From NCBI GenBank assembly GCA_000431075.1, contig HF986898.1:1-8513 (forward strand): a stretch of 8,513 nucleotides of DNA, written 5' to 3'. Positions 1 to 6,580 of this stretch are shown here, piece after piece. Made by a program: the position numbers and the translations under genes. The DNA is from Firmicutes bacterium CAG:555 (GTDB lineage: Bacteria; Bacillota; Clostridia; Oscillospirales; Oscillospiraceae). Position 1 is the first letter of the stretch. Each line of letters opens with the position of its first letter. The notes beneath the pieces are model-generated. The model was not told where the DNA came from. It ran no database searches and saw nothing but the letters and a program-made list of their open reading frames with translations.

Positions 1-99
1 GGCGATTTATCCTTATCTGAATCCGCCCAAAACTCCCGTCTTTCTTTTTTGAGCTGGTGAGAGCCGGATGCCTATCGGTTTTGCCGGGCCGATTTACGC
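1..99. other. Window edge, no gene supported
   Basis: This is the stretch downstream of spoIVB. Open frames on the + strand end at stops near 50-52 and 58-60, giving fewer than 20 residues with nothing recognisable. On the - strand I find neither a convincing ribosome binding site with a start codon nor a clean GC stem followed by a T-run that would terminate spoIVB. A short imperfect dyad (ATCGG/CCGAT, about 76-95) is present but has no U-tract. In Bacillus and many Clostridia spo0A follows spoIVB; nothing here can be read as Spo0A, although the gene could begin just outside the window. Confidence 0.4.
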
Positions 100-1089
100 T
101 CACGCTGCCTTTTGACACATGGGCACCTGCTCAAGCATATCCTGTATGCTGATGCCGTAGCCCGAGGTAGGGTCGTTTACAAAGACATGGGTAACAGCAC
201 CCACGAGCTTGCCCTCCTGGATAATGGGGCTGCCGGACATCCCCTGAACTATGCCGCCGGTCTGCGCAATGAGCGCCGGATCGGTCACGGTGATGAGCAC
301 CGTTTTGAGACCGTCATTTTCATAAACGCGTTTTACCTCGATCCGATACTCATTGACCGTGTCGCCCTCAAGCGTGCAGTAAATGCTCGCCTTGCCGGTT
401 TTAATATCACCGGTCTCAAGGGGCTTGCCGTCAAACTGCGCCGCACCGTAGATGCCGCAGCCACAGTTTATCTGAATATCGCCCAAAAACGCAGCCTCGT
501 CCGTGCTCCCGTTGAGAGCGCCCGGAGTTCCGACCTCGCCCTTTGCTATGCCCACGACCTGAGCGTCATAAATGCTGCCGTCGCCCAGTGGCAGTGTCAT
601 GCCGGTCTCGGAGTCGCTTATGCTGTGACCGAGTGCGCCGTAGATGCCCGTTGCCGGGTCATAGAAGGTAAGAGTACCTACGCCGCTTATGCCGTCACGC
701 AGCATAAGGCCGAGCTTCCAGGCACCGTCTTTTGCCTGCGCCGGAGTGACATTGAACTGGCGGGTCTTGCCCGAACGGTCGACCGTCACGGATATCTTGC
801 CACCGTCAAGGCCTTGCACCGCCTCGGTAAAATCCACCGCCGAGGAGACATCCTTTGCACCTATGCGGGTGATTATATCGCCCTTTCTGATGCCGGCATC
901 CTCGGCAGGCGAGACCTTGCCGCTTTTTGTTTCAACGCTCTGTACCCCTGCGACCATCACGCCGTCCGTGAGCATTTTAATGCCCAGCGCCTTGCCTCCC
1001 GGGATAAGCTCCTGCGCCATTGCCACGGTGCCCATCGTTAATATGAACACCACGGCGAGAACTACACCTGTTAATTTTTTTATCGCCAA
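100..1089 (-). CDS. spoIVB: SpoIVB-type serine peptidase (S55)
   Basis: This is a 329-residue stage IV sporulation protease. In Bacillus, SpoIVB is made in the forespore, exported to the intermembrane space, and cleaves SpoIVFA to release processing of pro-sigma-K. Visible here: an N-terminal hydrophobic segment (about 5-24, ending AMA, so signal peptide or anchor); a PDZ domain (about 35-115); and the S55 peptidase domain (about 120-325). The catalytic triad reads as H155 in GALGHS, D270 in TVTDP and S285 in QGMSGSP. The 15-residue D-to-S spacing equals that of B. subtilis (D363, S378). The C-terminal AVTHVFVNDPTSGYG block is typical of the family. It is shorter than the Bacillus protein (about 425 residues), mainly upstream of the PDZ domain. 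The start is TTG, preceded by AAGGGGGTGA; the next Met (residue 19) would destroy the membrane segment. It is transcribed divergently from the M14 peptidase gene. Confidence 0.95.
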   Translation of the reverse strand: MAIKKLTGVVLAVVFILTMGTVAMAQELIPGGKALGIKMLTDGVMVAGVQSVETKSGKVSPAEDAGIRKGDIITRIGAKDVSSAVDFTEAVQGLDGGKISVTVDRSGKTRQFNVTPAQAKDGAWKLGLMLRDGISGVGTLTFYDPATGIYGALGHSISDSETGMTLPLGDGSIYDAQVVGIAKGEVGTPGALNGSTDEAAFLGDIQINCGCGIYGAAQFDGKPLETGDIKTGKASIYCTLEGDTVNEYRIEVKRVYENDGLKTVLITVTDPALIAQTGGIVQGMSGSPIIQEGKLVGAVTHVFVNDPTSGYGISIQDMLEQVPMCQKAA

Positions 1090-1136
1090 AAATTCTCACC
1101 CCCTTGGCTCAAGCCCAATCGGGCGGAGCCTGTTAT

Positions 1137-1143
1137 AAGTATG
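1137..1143 (-). promoter_or_regulatory. Possible forespore-type -10 for spoIVB
   Basis: Read on the - strand this is CATACTT, which matches six of seven positions of the SigF/SigG -10 pattern CATnnTA. It would place transcription start about 40 nt before the TTG start codon, and spoIVB is a SigG-dependent gene in Bacillus. The -35 region (around 1161-1168 on the - strand) is only a weak match, so this is a suggestion from context rather than a firm call. Confidence 0.25.
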
Positions 1144-1189
1144 CGTGTCGGGGCGTAGAATAAAGCAGGCTGATTTTTTCTCAATTACC

Positions 1190-1221
1190 TGCCGTGCGTT
1201 TTTCAATGCGAAAATGCGGCA
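1190..1221 (+). repeat. Imperfect hairpin in divergent gap
   Basis: The arms TGCCG plus CGTTTT and AAAATG plus CGGCA can pair (one G-T pair, a 2-nt bulge in the left arm) around an 8-nt loop. The hairpin lies in the spoIVB/M14-peptidase intergenic region, about 20 nt before the ribosome binding site of the + strand gene, and is followed by a short T-run (1227-1231). It could be a leader structure, a weak attenuator or an operator. I could not find a convincing promoter for the + strand gene in the 164-bp gap. Confidence 0.35.
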
Positions 1222-1240
1222 GACAATTTTTGTGCAGAAT

Positions 1241-1247
1241 AAAGGAG
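1241..1247 (+). promoter_or_regulatory. RBS fixing the M14 peptidase start
   Basis: AAAGGAG lies 6 nt before the ATG at 1254. The open frame extends upstream to an ATG at 1194, but that would run the coding sequence through this site and through the hairpin at 1190-1221, and would add 20 basic residues not belonging to the peptidoglycan-binding domain. The 1254 start is therefore preferred. Confidence 0.85.
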
Positions 1248-1253
1248 CGGAAA

Positions 1254-2528
1254 ATGAGAATTCTAAAATACGGCAGCACGGGACCGGCAGTCGAGCTCTT
1301 GCAGTTGGCGCTTGACCGAGCGGGCTTCGGCGAGCTTGCACTCGACGGAATTTTCGGCACAAAAACAAAAAATGCGGTGCTGCGGTTCCAGTCGTTAAAC
1401 GGTCTTGCCGCCGACGGCATCGTCGGTCCTGCGACCCACCGTGCGCTCGTACCGTGGTACACGGGCTTTGCAACTCACAGAGTGCATCGAAACGACACGC
1501 TGTGGTCGATAGCCGAGCTTTACGGCTCGACGCTTCGTGCGATAAACATCGCAAATCCCGGGCTGATCGCCGAAAATTTGCAGGTCGGCAGCGTTGTCAC
1601 CGTGCCGCTGCCCTTTGATATTGTGCCCACAAATATAAGCTTTACTTCAGCCCTGACCGCTTATTGCGCACGGGGTATTGCCGCACGCTATCCGTTTGTG
1701 AAGATCGGCGAGGTCGGCAAAAGCGTCATGGGCAGGACGCTTTGGTATCTGTCCGCCGGCCGTGGCGACAGGCGGGTGCTTTATAACGCAGCGCACCACG
1801 CAAACGAGTGGATAACCGTGCCGGTGCTGCTGAAATTCTGCGAGCAGTACGCAAAAGCCTACGCCTACGACGAGAAAATTTTCGGCTTTGCGGCATCGGA
1901 GATCTTCGGCCGCACGAATATCTACATAGCGCCGTGCGTTGACCCGGACGGCGTCGACCTCGTGACCGGTGAGCTAAGCTCCGGCGAATATTTTGAAAAC
2001 GCAAAGCGCATTGCGGCAAATTATCCGTCCATTCCGTTTCCCTCCGGCTGGAAGGCAAATATCCGTGGCGTTGACCTCAACCTGCAATATCCGGCGGGCT
2101 GGGAGCAGGCGAGGGAAAACAAATTTGCGCAGGGCTTCGTAAGCCCCGCACCGGCAGACTATGTCGGCTCGGCGCCGCTCGTTGCGCCTGAGGCGAGGGC
2201 AATGTACGATTTCACGCTCTCGCTCTCGCCGGAGCTCATTTTGGCATATCATACGCAGGGCGAGGTCATCTATTGGAAGTTTCTCGACTATGAGCCGACA
2301 AACTCCCGTGCAATTGCCGACACCTTTGCCGCAGTCTCGGGCTACTCGGTCGAGGATACGCCCTACGCCTCGGGCTTTGCCGGATACAAGGACTGGTTTA
2401 TTCAGGACTTCAACCGCCCGGGCTACACCATTGAGGCAGGCCGTGGCACTAACCCGCTGCCCATCTCGCAGTTTGATAAAATTTACGCCGACAATCTCGG
2501 CATTTTAGTCTACGGCGCAATGGTATGA
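1254..2528 (+). CDS. PG-binding/LysM/M14 cell-wall peptidase
   Basis: This 424-residue protein resembles gamma-D-glutamyl-L-diamino acid endopeptidase I, which cuts the D-Glu to diaminopimelate bond in peptidoglycan stem peptides. Domain order: peptidoglycan_binding_1 (about 4-66, with DGIFGTKT and DGIVGPAT repeats), LysM (about 73-118, HRVHRNDTLWSIAELYG), then M14 metallocarboxypeptidase (about 130-420). Zinc ligands are H182 and E185 in HHANEW and probably H333 in YHTQGE; the catalytic Glu is probably E394 in YTIEAG. GVDLNLQYP (272-280) lacks the substrate-carboxylate Arg of true carboxypeptidases, which fits an endopeptidase on murein peptides. No signal peptide is visible: the protein opens directly with the wall-binding domain. 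Spore-associated relatives also lack one, and spoIVB is next door, so a role in the mother cell or spore cortex is plausible but inferred. The gene ends directly at a terminator. Confidence 0.88.
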   Translation: MRILKYGSTGPAVELLQLALDRAGFGELALDGIFGTKTKNAVLRFQSLNGLAADGIVGPATHRALVPWYTGFATHRVHRNDTLWSIAELYGSTLRAINIANPGLIAENLQVGSVVTVPLPFDIVPTNISFTSALTAYCARGIAARYPFVKIGEVGKSVMGRTLWYLSAGRGDRRVLYNAAHHANEWITVPVLLKFCEQYAKAYAYDEKIFGFAASEIFGRTNIYIAPCVDPDGVDLVTGELSSGEYFENAKRIAANYPSIPFPSGWKANIRGVDLNLQYPAGWEQARENKFAQGFVSPAPADYVGSAPLVAPEARAMYDFTLSLSPELILAYHTQGEVIYWKFLDYEPTNSRAIADTFAAVSGYSVEDTPYASGFAGYKDWFIQDFNRPGYTIEAGRGTNPLPISQFDKIYADNLGILVYGAMV

Positions 2529-2555
2529 AAAAAGCTCCCGTTGGGGAGCTTTTTT
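2528..2555. terminator. Bidirectional terminator
   Basis: A perfect stem GCTCCC (2534-2539) / GGGAGC (2544-2549) with a 4-nt loop is flanked by six A on the left and six T on the right, so it works as an intrinsic terminator on both strands. It overlaps the last base of the M14 peptidase stop codon and reaches the first base of the kinase stop codon, so it serves both convergent genes. Confidence 0.93.
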
Positions 2556-3865
2556 CATTTATATAGTCTAAGAATGACCGACACGGTGAATTTGCCGTCT
2601 TTGCTCTCGGCTACGCAGCTGCCGTCGTGCTTTTTGGCAACGGATTCGAGAATTTGCGTGCCGACGCCACGCTCAAGCTCCGGTATGCGGCGCTTTTTAT
2701 TGCTCTCAGGCTCGGGCAGAGCGGGGTTAGTCTCGCTGATGATAAGGTAACTGCCCTCGATGCGTGCGTCAAGCTCAATGCCCGGATTTTCTATCCTTGC
2801 ACACGCTTCAACGGCGTTGTCCATAATGTTGCCGAATACGATGACAAGGTCGGTGTTGGATATCGGCAGCTCGGCTGGCAGAATGATGTCAGTTTTGACC
2901 GATATGCCCTGCTTTTTCGCTTCATCTACACGGCCGAAAAGGAACGCATCCACAACGGGATTTTCGCACTGTCCGAGCATGGAACTGCGGCGGTTCTCTT
3001 TCAGAAACTGCCCTGCATACTCTGCCGCTTCCTGCTGCTTGCCGTCTGCAAGCAGGTACTGGATGGTGTTGACATGATGCATGATATCGTGCCTGATTCT
3101 GCGGTTAGCCTCGTACTGCGAGGTCAGCGCTTCATAGTGGCTTATCTGCATATTGAGCTGCTTTTCGAGCATCCTGTTCGTAGCCTCAAGCTCCGCCTTG
3201 CGCCCTGCGTCTGCGATCGTTCGCACGAGCGCAATATCCGCCGCAATGCACAGCGTGAGAAATGCGCCGAGCATCACGAACTGCTTTGTCGTAGTGTCTG
3301 TTCCGAAAAACGAATTAAAGACAAAATACACGGTTATTGCCTGTGACAGGGGGAAGAACAGAAATGTAGCCCACTGCTTTGCGGTCAGATTGTAGCGGGT
3401 GCGGCTGATGCGTGACGCAGCTGCCCACAAAACCAGTCCGTAAACGGGGATGTAGTAAAACAGCAGCAAAAAGTATCTGGCGTTGAGCCAGTAGCCCGAC
3501 TGCTCGTCAAGATGCTGAAAGACCTCGGGATACACCAGCATGTTCAGCATTTCAGCAAGCAGCATGGCGAGGGTGGGAAAGAACGAGCAGAACACCGTGC
3601 GCAGCGGCCTGCTTTTATAGCATGTGAAGCCGAAAACTACCATAAGCGTCGGGGTAAACAGCAGCCTCGGCAGTGAGTGGTCAGGTATTTGCAGGGCTAC
3701 AACGGGGCTGATTATGCTGACCAGCAGCGAGAGGAGGATCGTCACGCCTTTTGAAAATTTCTGGGTCAGGGTCTGCTGCATGAACAACGCCCACTGGATA
3801 ATCAAAATTGCGTTGAATATAAACTCAAAAGGCGTTGCGAGTATGCTCTGTACAAGTTCTTTCAT
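2555..3865 (-). CDS. AgrC-like GHKL sensor histidine kinase
   Basis: This 436-residue membrane sensor kinase has six or seven hydrophobic segments in its first half (about 11-30, 41-60, 67-82, 91-112, 130-151, 167-188, 196-216), a helical, probably coiled-coil linker (about 218-255), and a kinase core of the AgrC/VirS (HPK10) type. The phosphoacceptor is H259 in RIRHD. The N box is GNIMDNAVEA (345-354), and the G box is RGVGT (399-403) followed by KKHDG. In this family the N-terminal membrane domain often senses a secreted peptide and the partner regulator carries a LytTR domain. No response regulator, AgrB or AgrD homologue is in the window, so the kinase is an orphan here and its signal is unknown. 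The ATG at 3865 is chosen over the TTG at 3877 because that TTG overlaps the ribosome binding site. Confidence 0.9.
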   Translation of the reverse strand: MKELVQSILATPFEFIFNAILIIQWALFMQQTLTQKFSKGVTILLSLLVSIISPVVALQIPDHSLPRLLFTPTLMVVFGFTCYKSRPLRTVFCSFFPTLAMLLAEMLNMLVYPEVFQHLDEQSGYWLNARYFLLLFYYIPVYGLVLWAAASRISRTRYNLTAKQWATFLFFPLSQAITVYFVFNSFFGTDTTTKQFVMLGAFLTLCIAADIALVRTIADAGRKAELEATNRMLEKQLNMQISHYEALTSQYEANRRIRHDIMHHVNTIQYLLADGKQQEAAEYAGQFLKENRRSSMLGQCENPVVDAFLFGRVDEAKKQGISVKTDIILPAELPISNTDLVIVFGNIMDNAVEACARIENPGIELDARIEGSYLIISETNPALPEPESNKKRRIPELERGVGTQILESVAKKHDGSCVAESKDGKFTVSVILRLYK

Positions 3866-3871
3866 AAAACG

Positions 3872-3875
3872 CTCC
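3872..3875 (-). promoter_or_regulatory. RBS fixing the kinase start
   Basis: On the - strand TTTTTGGAGCG places GGAG 6 nt before the ATG at 3865. The longer reading would begin at the TTG inside this same string, which leaves no ribosome binding site for it. Confidence 0.8.
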
Positions 3876-3918
3876 AAAAACAGTTGTTAAGTGTTCGGTT
3901 CCCGTCAACTTAATGCAA

Positions 3919-3947
3919 ATTATAGCATATTAGAGCAAAATTTTGAA
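3919..3947 (-). promoter_or_regulatory. Promoter of the sensor kinase gene
   Basis: On the - strand a perfect TATAAT (3919-3924) is preceded by TGC, forming an extended -10. A TTCAAA -35 (3942-3947, four of six) lies at the optimal 17-bp spacing. Transcription would start near 3912, giving a leader of about 47 nt. The promoter sits directly after the terminator of the upstream flavodiiron gene, so the kinase is probably its own unit. An inverted repeat TTAAGT (3887-3892) / ACTTAA (3908-3913) lies around and just past the predicted start and could be an operator. Confidence 0.75.
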
Positions 3948-3951
3948 GCAT

Positions 3952-3981
3952 AAAAAATCCGCCGCATTTATTGCGGCGGAT
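3952..3981 (-). terminator. Terminator of flavodiiron gene
   Basis: A perfect 9-bp GC-rich stem (ATCCGCCGC at 3957-3965 with GCGGCGGAT at 3973-3981) and a 7-nt AT-rich loop are followed on the - strand by a run of six T (3952-3957). It lies 12 nt past the flavodiiron stop codon. Confidence 0.92.
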
Positions 3982-3993
3982 CTGGTGCTTGTA

Positions 3994-5988
3994 TTACTGT
4001 TCGGCAGGCTCGAAATCCTCCGGACCATGGTGACACAGCGGGCAGGTGTAGTCCTTGGGCAGCTCGCCCTCGCAGGGCTCGAAGTGTCCGCAGACGGTGC
4101 AGATATAGCCCTTTTGCTTTTTGACAACGGCGGGCACGACCTTTTCAAAGTCCTCCGGACCGTGGTGGCACAGCGGGCAGGTGAAGCCCTCGGGCAGCTC
4201 GCCCTCGTGGAAGTAGCCGCAGACCTTGCAGACATAGCCTGCCTTCTGCTCGGGAGCGGGATTTTTCTTGGGCTTGATGTGTGCGTGGTAGTATGCGTAG
4301 GTGCAGGACTTTTCCTCCGACAGCACCTTTGCCTCAACGACATTTGCGATAAACAGCATCTGCGTCTCGACATCCTTGACATCGATCACCTCGCAGGACA
4401 AGACTGCGTTGGTGTACCTGGGAACATAGCGGATGCCGTTTGCGGTGCGCTCGTTGTGCTCGCAGTCTGCGAACTTGTCAACATCACGCCCCGACTGGAA
4501 GCCGAAGTGCTGGAACAGGCTGTACGGAGCTTCCTCGGTGAGGATGGAGATGTTGAATTTGCCCGCCTTCATGACCATATCGCAGGTGTTGTTTTTCTTG
4601 ATGACGGAGATGGTTATCTTCTTCGGGTCGCAGGCGGCGACCTGACAAGCGGTATTTATGATGCAGCCGTAGTCAACGCCGTCAACACGGGTGGTGAGCA
4701 CTTCAACGCCGTAGTTGAACTTCGTGAAAACTGCGTTGTCGACCGGCAGCGCATCGGGGGTCTCGACCGGCTCAAATGCGGGGATAACGGGATTGACATC
4801 GGCGGCGATGGCATCGGCGAGAGCGTCAAGCTCGGCAAGCTGAGCGTCTGTGATATCGGACTTGAGCGAGATCGTTTCGCCGATAAACTCCGTGCCCTTG
4901 AGGCCGGACAGCGCCTTTTTGATAAGGCCGCCCGAGGTGGGAGCCCACGAGCCGTTTTCGAGTATGGCGACCTTGCGGTTGCGCAGATTGTGGTTTGCGA
5001 TATCGTGCACGAGGTTTTCCATCGTGACGAAAATGCCGGCGTTGTAGGTGGTGGAGGCGAGCACCATGTGGCTGTACTTGAATGCGTTCGAGAGAATGTA
5101 CGATGCCGGGGTGACGGAGGTGTCGAACACCTTGGTCTTGACCCCGCGCTCAGCAAGCTTGCAGGCGAGGATGTTCACGGTGTTCTCGGTGTGACCGTAC
5201 ACGGAGGCGTATGCGATCATGACACCGTTTTCCTCGGGAGTGTAGGAGCTCCACTTGAGATACTTGTCGAGAAAATCGCCGAAGTGGCTGCGCCAGACAA
5301 AGCCATGCAGCGGGCAGACATAGTTAAGCTCGAGCCCGGCGGCCTTTTTGAGCACTGCCTGCACCTGGGTGCCGTATTTGCCGACGATGTTTGTGTAGTA
5401 ACGGCGAGCCTCGTCGAGGTAATCAGTAAAGAAATCGACCTCGTCGTTGAACAGGTGACCGTTGAGTGCGCCGAAGGTGCCGAAGGCATCGGCGGAAAAC
5501 AGCATCTTGTCGGTCAGGTCATAGGTCATCATGACCTCCGGCCAGTGCACCATGGGCGCCATGACGAAGGTGAAATTATGCTTGCCGGTAGAAAGCGTAT
5601 CGCCCTCCTTCACGATGTGGTACTTGAGCGTGTCCGACAGGCGGAAAAACTGACCGAGCATGGTCTTTATCCTGTCGTTGCATACGACGGTGACATCGGG
5701 GTAGCGCAGCGTAAGCTCGTCAATGGTGGCGGCGTGATCCGGCTCCATGTGTGAGATCACGAGATAGTCGAGCTTTCTGCCGCCAAGAGCGTGGGCGACA
5801 TTTTCAAAAAATGTGCGGCTGACGGCCTTGTCGACGGTGTCGAAAAGCACGGTCTTGTCGTCGATAAGCAGGTACGAGTTATACGAAACGCCGTCGGGCA
5901 CGCCGTAAACGCCCTCAAAGCAGGCGAGGCGGCGATCGTCTGCGCCGACCCAAGTCAGGTCGTCGGTAACTTTGCGAGTGCAATACAT
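3994..5988 (-). CDS. Flavodiiron-flavin reductase-double rubredoxin
   Basis: This 664-residue protein belongs to the flavodiiron proteins, soluble enzymes that reduce O2 to water and/or NO to N2O and protect anaerobes. Domains in order: metallo-beta-lactamase fold (about 1-250), with diiron ligands H80, E82, D84, H85 (HMEPDH), H148, D167 and H228 all present; flavodoxin (about 253-400, FMN loop near ASVYGHTEN); flavin reductase-like FMN domain (about 418-570), resembling the one in high-molecular-weight rubredoxin of Moorella; and two rubredoxin-type domains with CxxC pairs C587/C590 + C604/C607 and C630/C633 + C649/C652. The rubredoxin units are short, more like the tail of rubrerythrin than classical rubredoxin. 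A single chain could therefore carry electrons from NAD(P)H to the diiron site (inferred). The ATG at 5988 follows GGGAGGA; an upstream in-frame ATG at 6045 lies in the leader. Promoter, leader and terminator suggest a monocistronic gene. Confidence 0.94.
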   Translation of the reverse strand: MYCTRKVTDDLTWVGADDRRLACFEGVYGVPDGVSYNSYLLIDDKTVLFDTVDKAVSRTFFENVAHALGGRKLDYLVISHMEPDHAATIDELTLRYPDVTVVCNDRIKTMLGQFFRLSDTLKYHIVKEGDTLSTGKHNFTFVMAPMVHWPEVMMTYDLTDKMLFSADAFGTFGALNGHLFNDEVDFFTDYLDEARRYYTNIVGKYGTQVQAVLKKAAGLELNYVCPLHGFVWRSHFGDFLDKYLKWSSYTPEENGVMIAYASVYGHTENTVNILACKLAERGVKTKVFDTSVTPASYILSNAFKYSHMVLASTTYNAGIFVTMENLVHDIANHNLRNRKVAILENGSWAPTSGGLIKKALSGLKGTEFIGETISLKSDITDAQLAELDALADAIAADVNPVIPAFEPVETPDALPVDNAVFTKFNYGVEVLTTRVDGVDYGCIINTACQVAACDPKKITISVIKKNNTCDMVMKAGKFNISILTEEAPYSLFQHFGFQSGRDVDKFADCEHNERTANGIRYVPRYTNAVLSCEVIDVKDVETQMLFIANVVEAKVLSEEKSCTYAYYHAHIKPKKNPAPEQKAGYVCKVCGYFHEGELPEGFTCPLCHHGPEDFEKVVPAVVKKQKGYICTVCGHFEPCEGELPKDYTCPLCHHGPEDFEPAEQ
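4014..4207 (-). repeat. Duplicated rubredoxin-coding segments
   Basis: The segments 4014-4072 and 4149-4207 are 53/59 identical in my hand alignment and lie exactly 135 bp (45 codons) apart. They encode the second half of each rubredoxin-type domain, including CPLCHHGPEDFE. Similarity continues more weakly through the first CxxC of each unit (to about 4110 and 4239). Identity this high at DNA level, third positions included, suggests a recent internal duplication or gene conversion. Confidence 0.85.
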
Positions 5989-6064
5989 ATTAAAAATCCT
6001 CCCTTTTTTTGATCCAAACTTTTTGAGCTGTTTATATCGTAACATAAAACCGGGCGAGAAAATA

Positions 6065-6100
6065 GTAGTAAATACTACACGAGCGTTACATTGTTAACAA
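6065..6100 (-). promoter_or_regulatory. Candidate operator-promoter of flavodiiron gene
   Basis: On the - strand TTGTTA (6095-6100, -35, four of six) and TAGTAT (6072-6077, -10, four of six) are 17 bp apart. Each lies within a dyad: the -35 is the first half of the perfect palindrome TTGTTAACAA (6091-6100), and the -10 is inside GTAGTA-TT-TACTAC (6065-6078). This would give a leader of about 75 nt. Weak hexamers covered by dyads suggest a promoter under repressor or activator control, which would fit induction by oxygen or NO; the regulator is not identifiable. Confidence 0.5.
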
Positions 6101-6110
6101 AATGCGCAAT

Positions 6111-6141
6111 AAAAAACTGCCACTCTTGAAGAATGGCAGTT
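6111..6141 (-). terminator. Terminator of rplM-rpsI operon
   Basis: Arms AACTGCCA (6115-6122) and TGGCAGTT (6134-6141) form a stem, extended by a wobble and two more pairs to a 5-nt loop, with a run of T on the - strand (complement of 6111-6116). It lies 12 nt past the rpsI stop codon and just before the flavodiiron promoter. Confidence 0.92.
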
Positions 6142-6153
6142 GGAAATAGCAGA

Positions 6154-6564
6154 TTATCTCTTTGAGAACTGCGGAGCTCTACGGGCTGCTTTGAGACCGT
6201 ATTTTTTACGCTCTTTCATTCTCGGGTCACGGGTCAGGAAGCCTGCGGCCTTGAGAGATGCACGGTAGTTCTCGTCAACGAGAAGCAGTGCTCTGGAGAT
6301 GCCGTGGCGGATAGCACCGGCCTGACCGGAAACGCCGCCGCCGTGAACGGTAGCCTCAATGTCGACCTTGCCGACGGTGCCGGTGGTGACCAGGGGCTGG
6401 CGAACGATGAGCTTAAGAGTCTCGAGACCGAAGTAGTCGTCAATATCACGGCCGTTGATGGTGATAGCACCGGTGCCGTTGGGGATCAGGTGAACACGAG
6501 CGACAGAATGCTTTCTGCGTCCGGTACCGTACATATAGGGTCTTTTGCACTTATAAGTTGCCAT
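6154..6564 (-). CDS. rpsI: 30S ribosomal protein S9
   Basis: This 136-residue protein is uS9, a small-subunit head protein whose C-terminal tail reaches the P-site tRNA. The N-terminal GTGRRKHSVARV, the central VHGGGVSGQAGAIRHGISRAL, given here as positions about 73-93, and the RDPRMKERKKYG block are diagnostic. The protein ends in the universal SKR tail. The ATG start follows AGGAGGT at an 8-nt spacing. It lies 16 nt downstream of rplM in the same transcript, the usual rplM-rpsI arrangement, and ends at a strong terminator. Length is normal to slightly long for the family. Confidence 0.98.
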   Translation of the reverse strand: MATYKCKRPYMYGTGRRKHSVARVHLIPNGTGAITINGRDIDDYFGLETLKLIVRQPLVTTGTVGKVDIEATVHGGGVSGQAGAIRHGISRALLLVDENYRASLKAAGFLTRDPRMKERKKYGLKAARRAPQFSKR

Positions 6565-6580
6565 TACTGTTTACCTCCTA

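Noticed and set aside
1..99. spo0A or another gene downstream of spoIVB
   Set aside because: No reading frame here gives recognisable protein and no ribosome binding site plus start codon is visible; there is too little sequence to call.
112..1041. A 309-residue open frame on the + strand
   Set aside because: It is antisense to spoIVB, which has its full catalytic triad; the + frame has no recognisable motif or ribosome binding site.
1194..1253. Longer N terminus for the M14 peptidase
   Set aside because: The region contains the hairpin and the ribosome binding site for the ATG at 1254, and the added residues do not fit the domain.
3866..3993. A small AgrD-like peptide gene beside the kinase
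   Set aside because: The gap is filled by the ribosome binding site, promoter and the upstream terminator; I found no start with a ribosome binding site and a plausible short peptide on either strand.
3943..5754. A 603-residue open frame on the + strand
   Set aside because: It is antisense to the flavodiiron gene, whose domains and iron ligands are all recognisable. The long open frame is a by-product of GC-biased codon use, and its composition shows no known domain.
6091..6100. TTGTTAACAA as a Rex redox-repressor site
   Set aside because: Clostridial Rex operators have the same half-sites but with a spacer between them (TTGTTAA-N4-TTAACAA). Here the halves overlap, so the match is only superficial.
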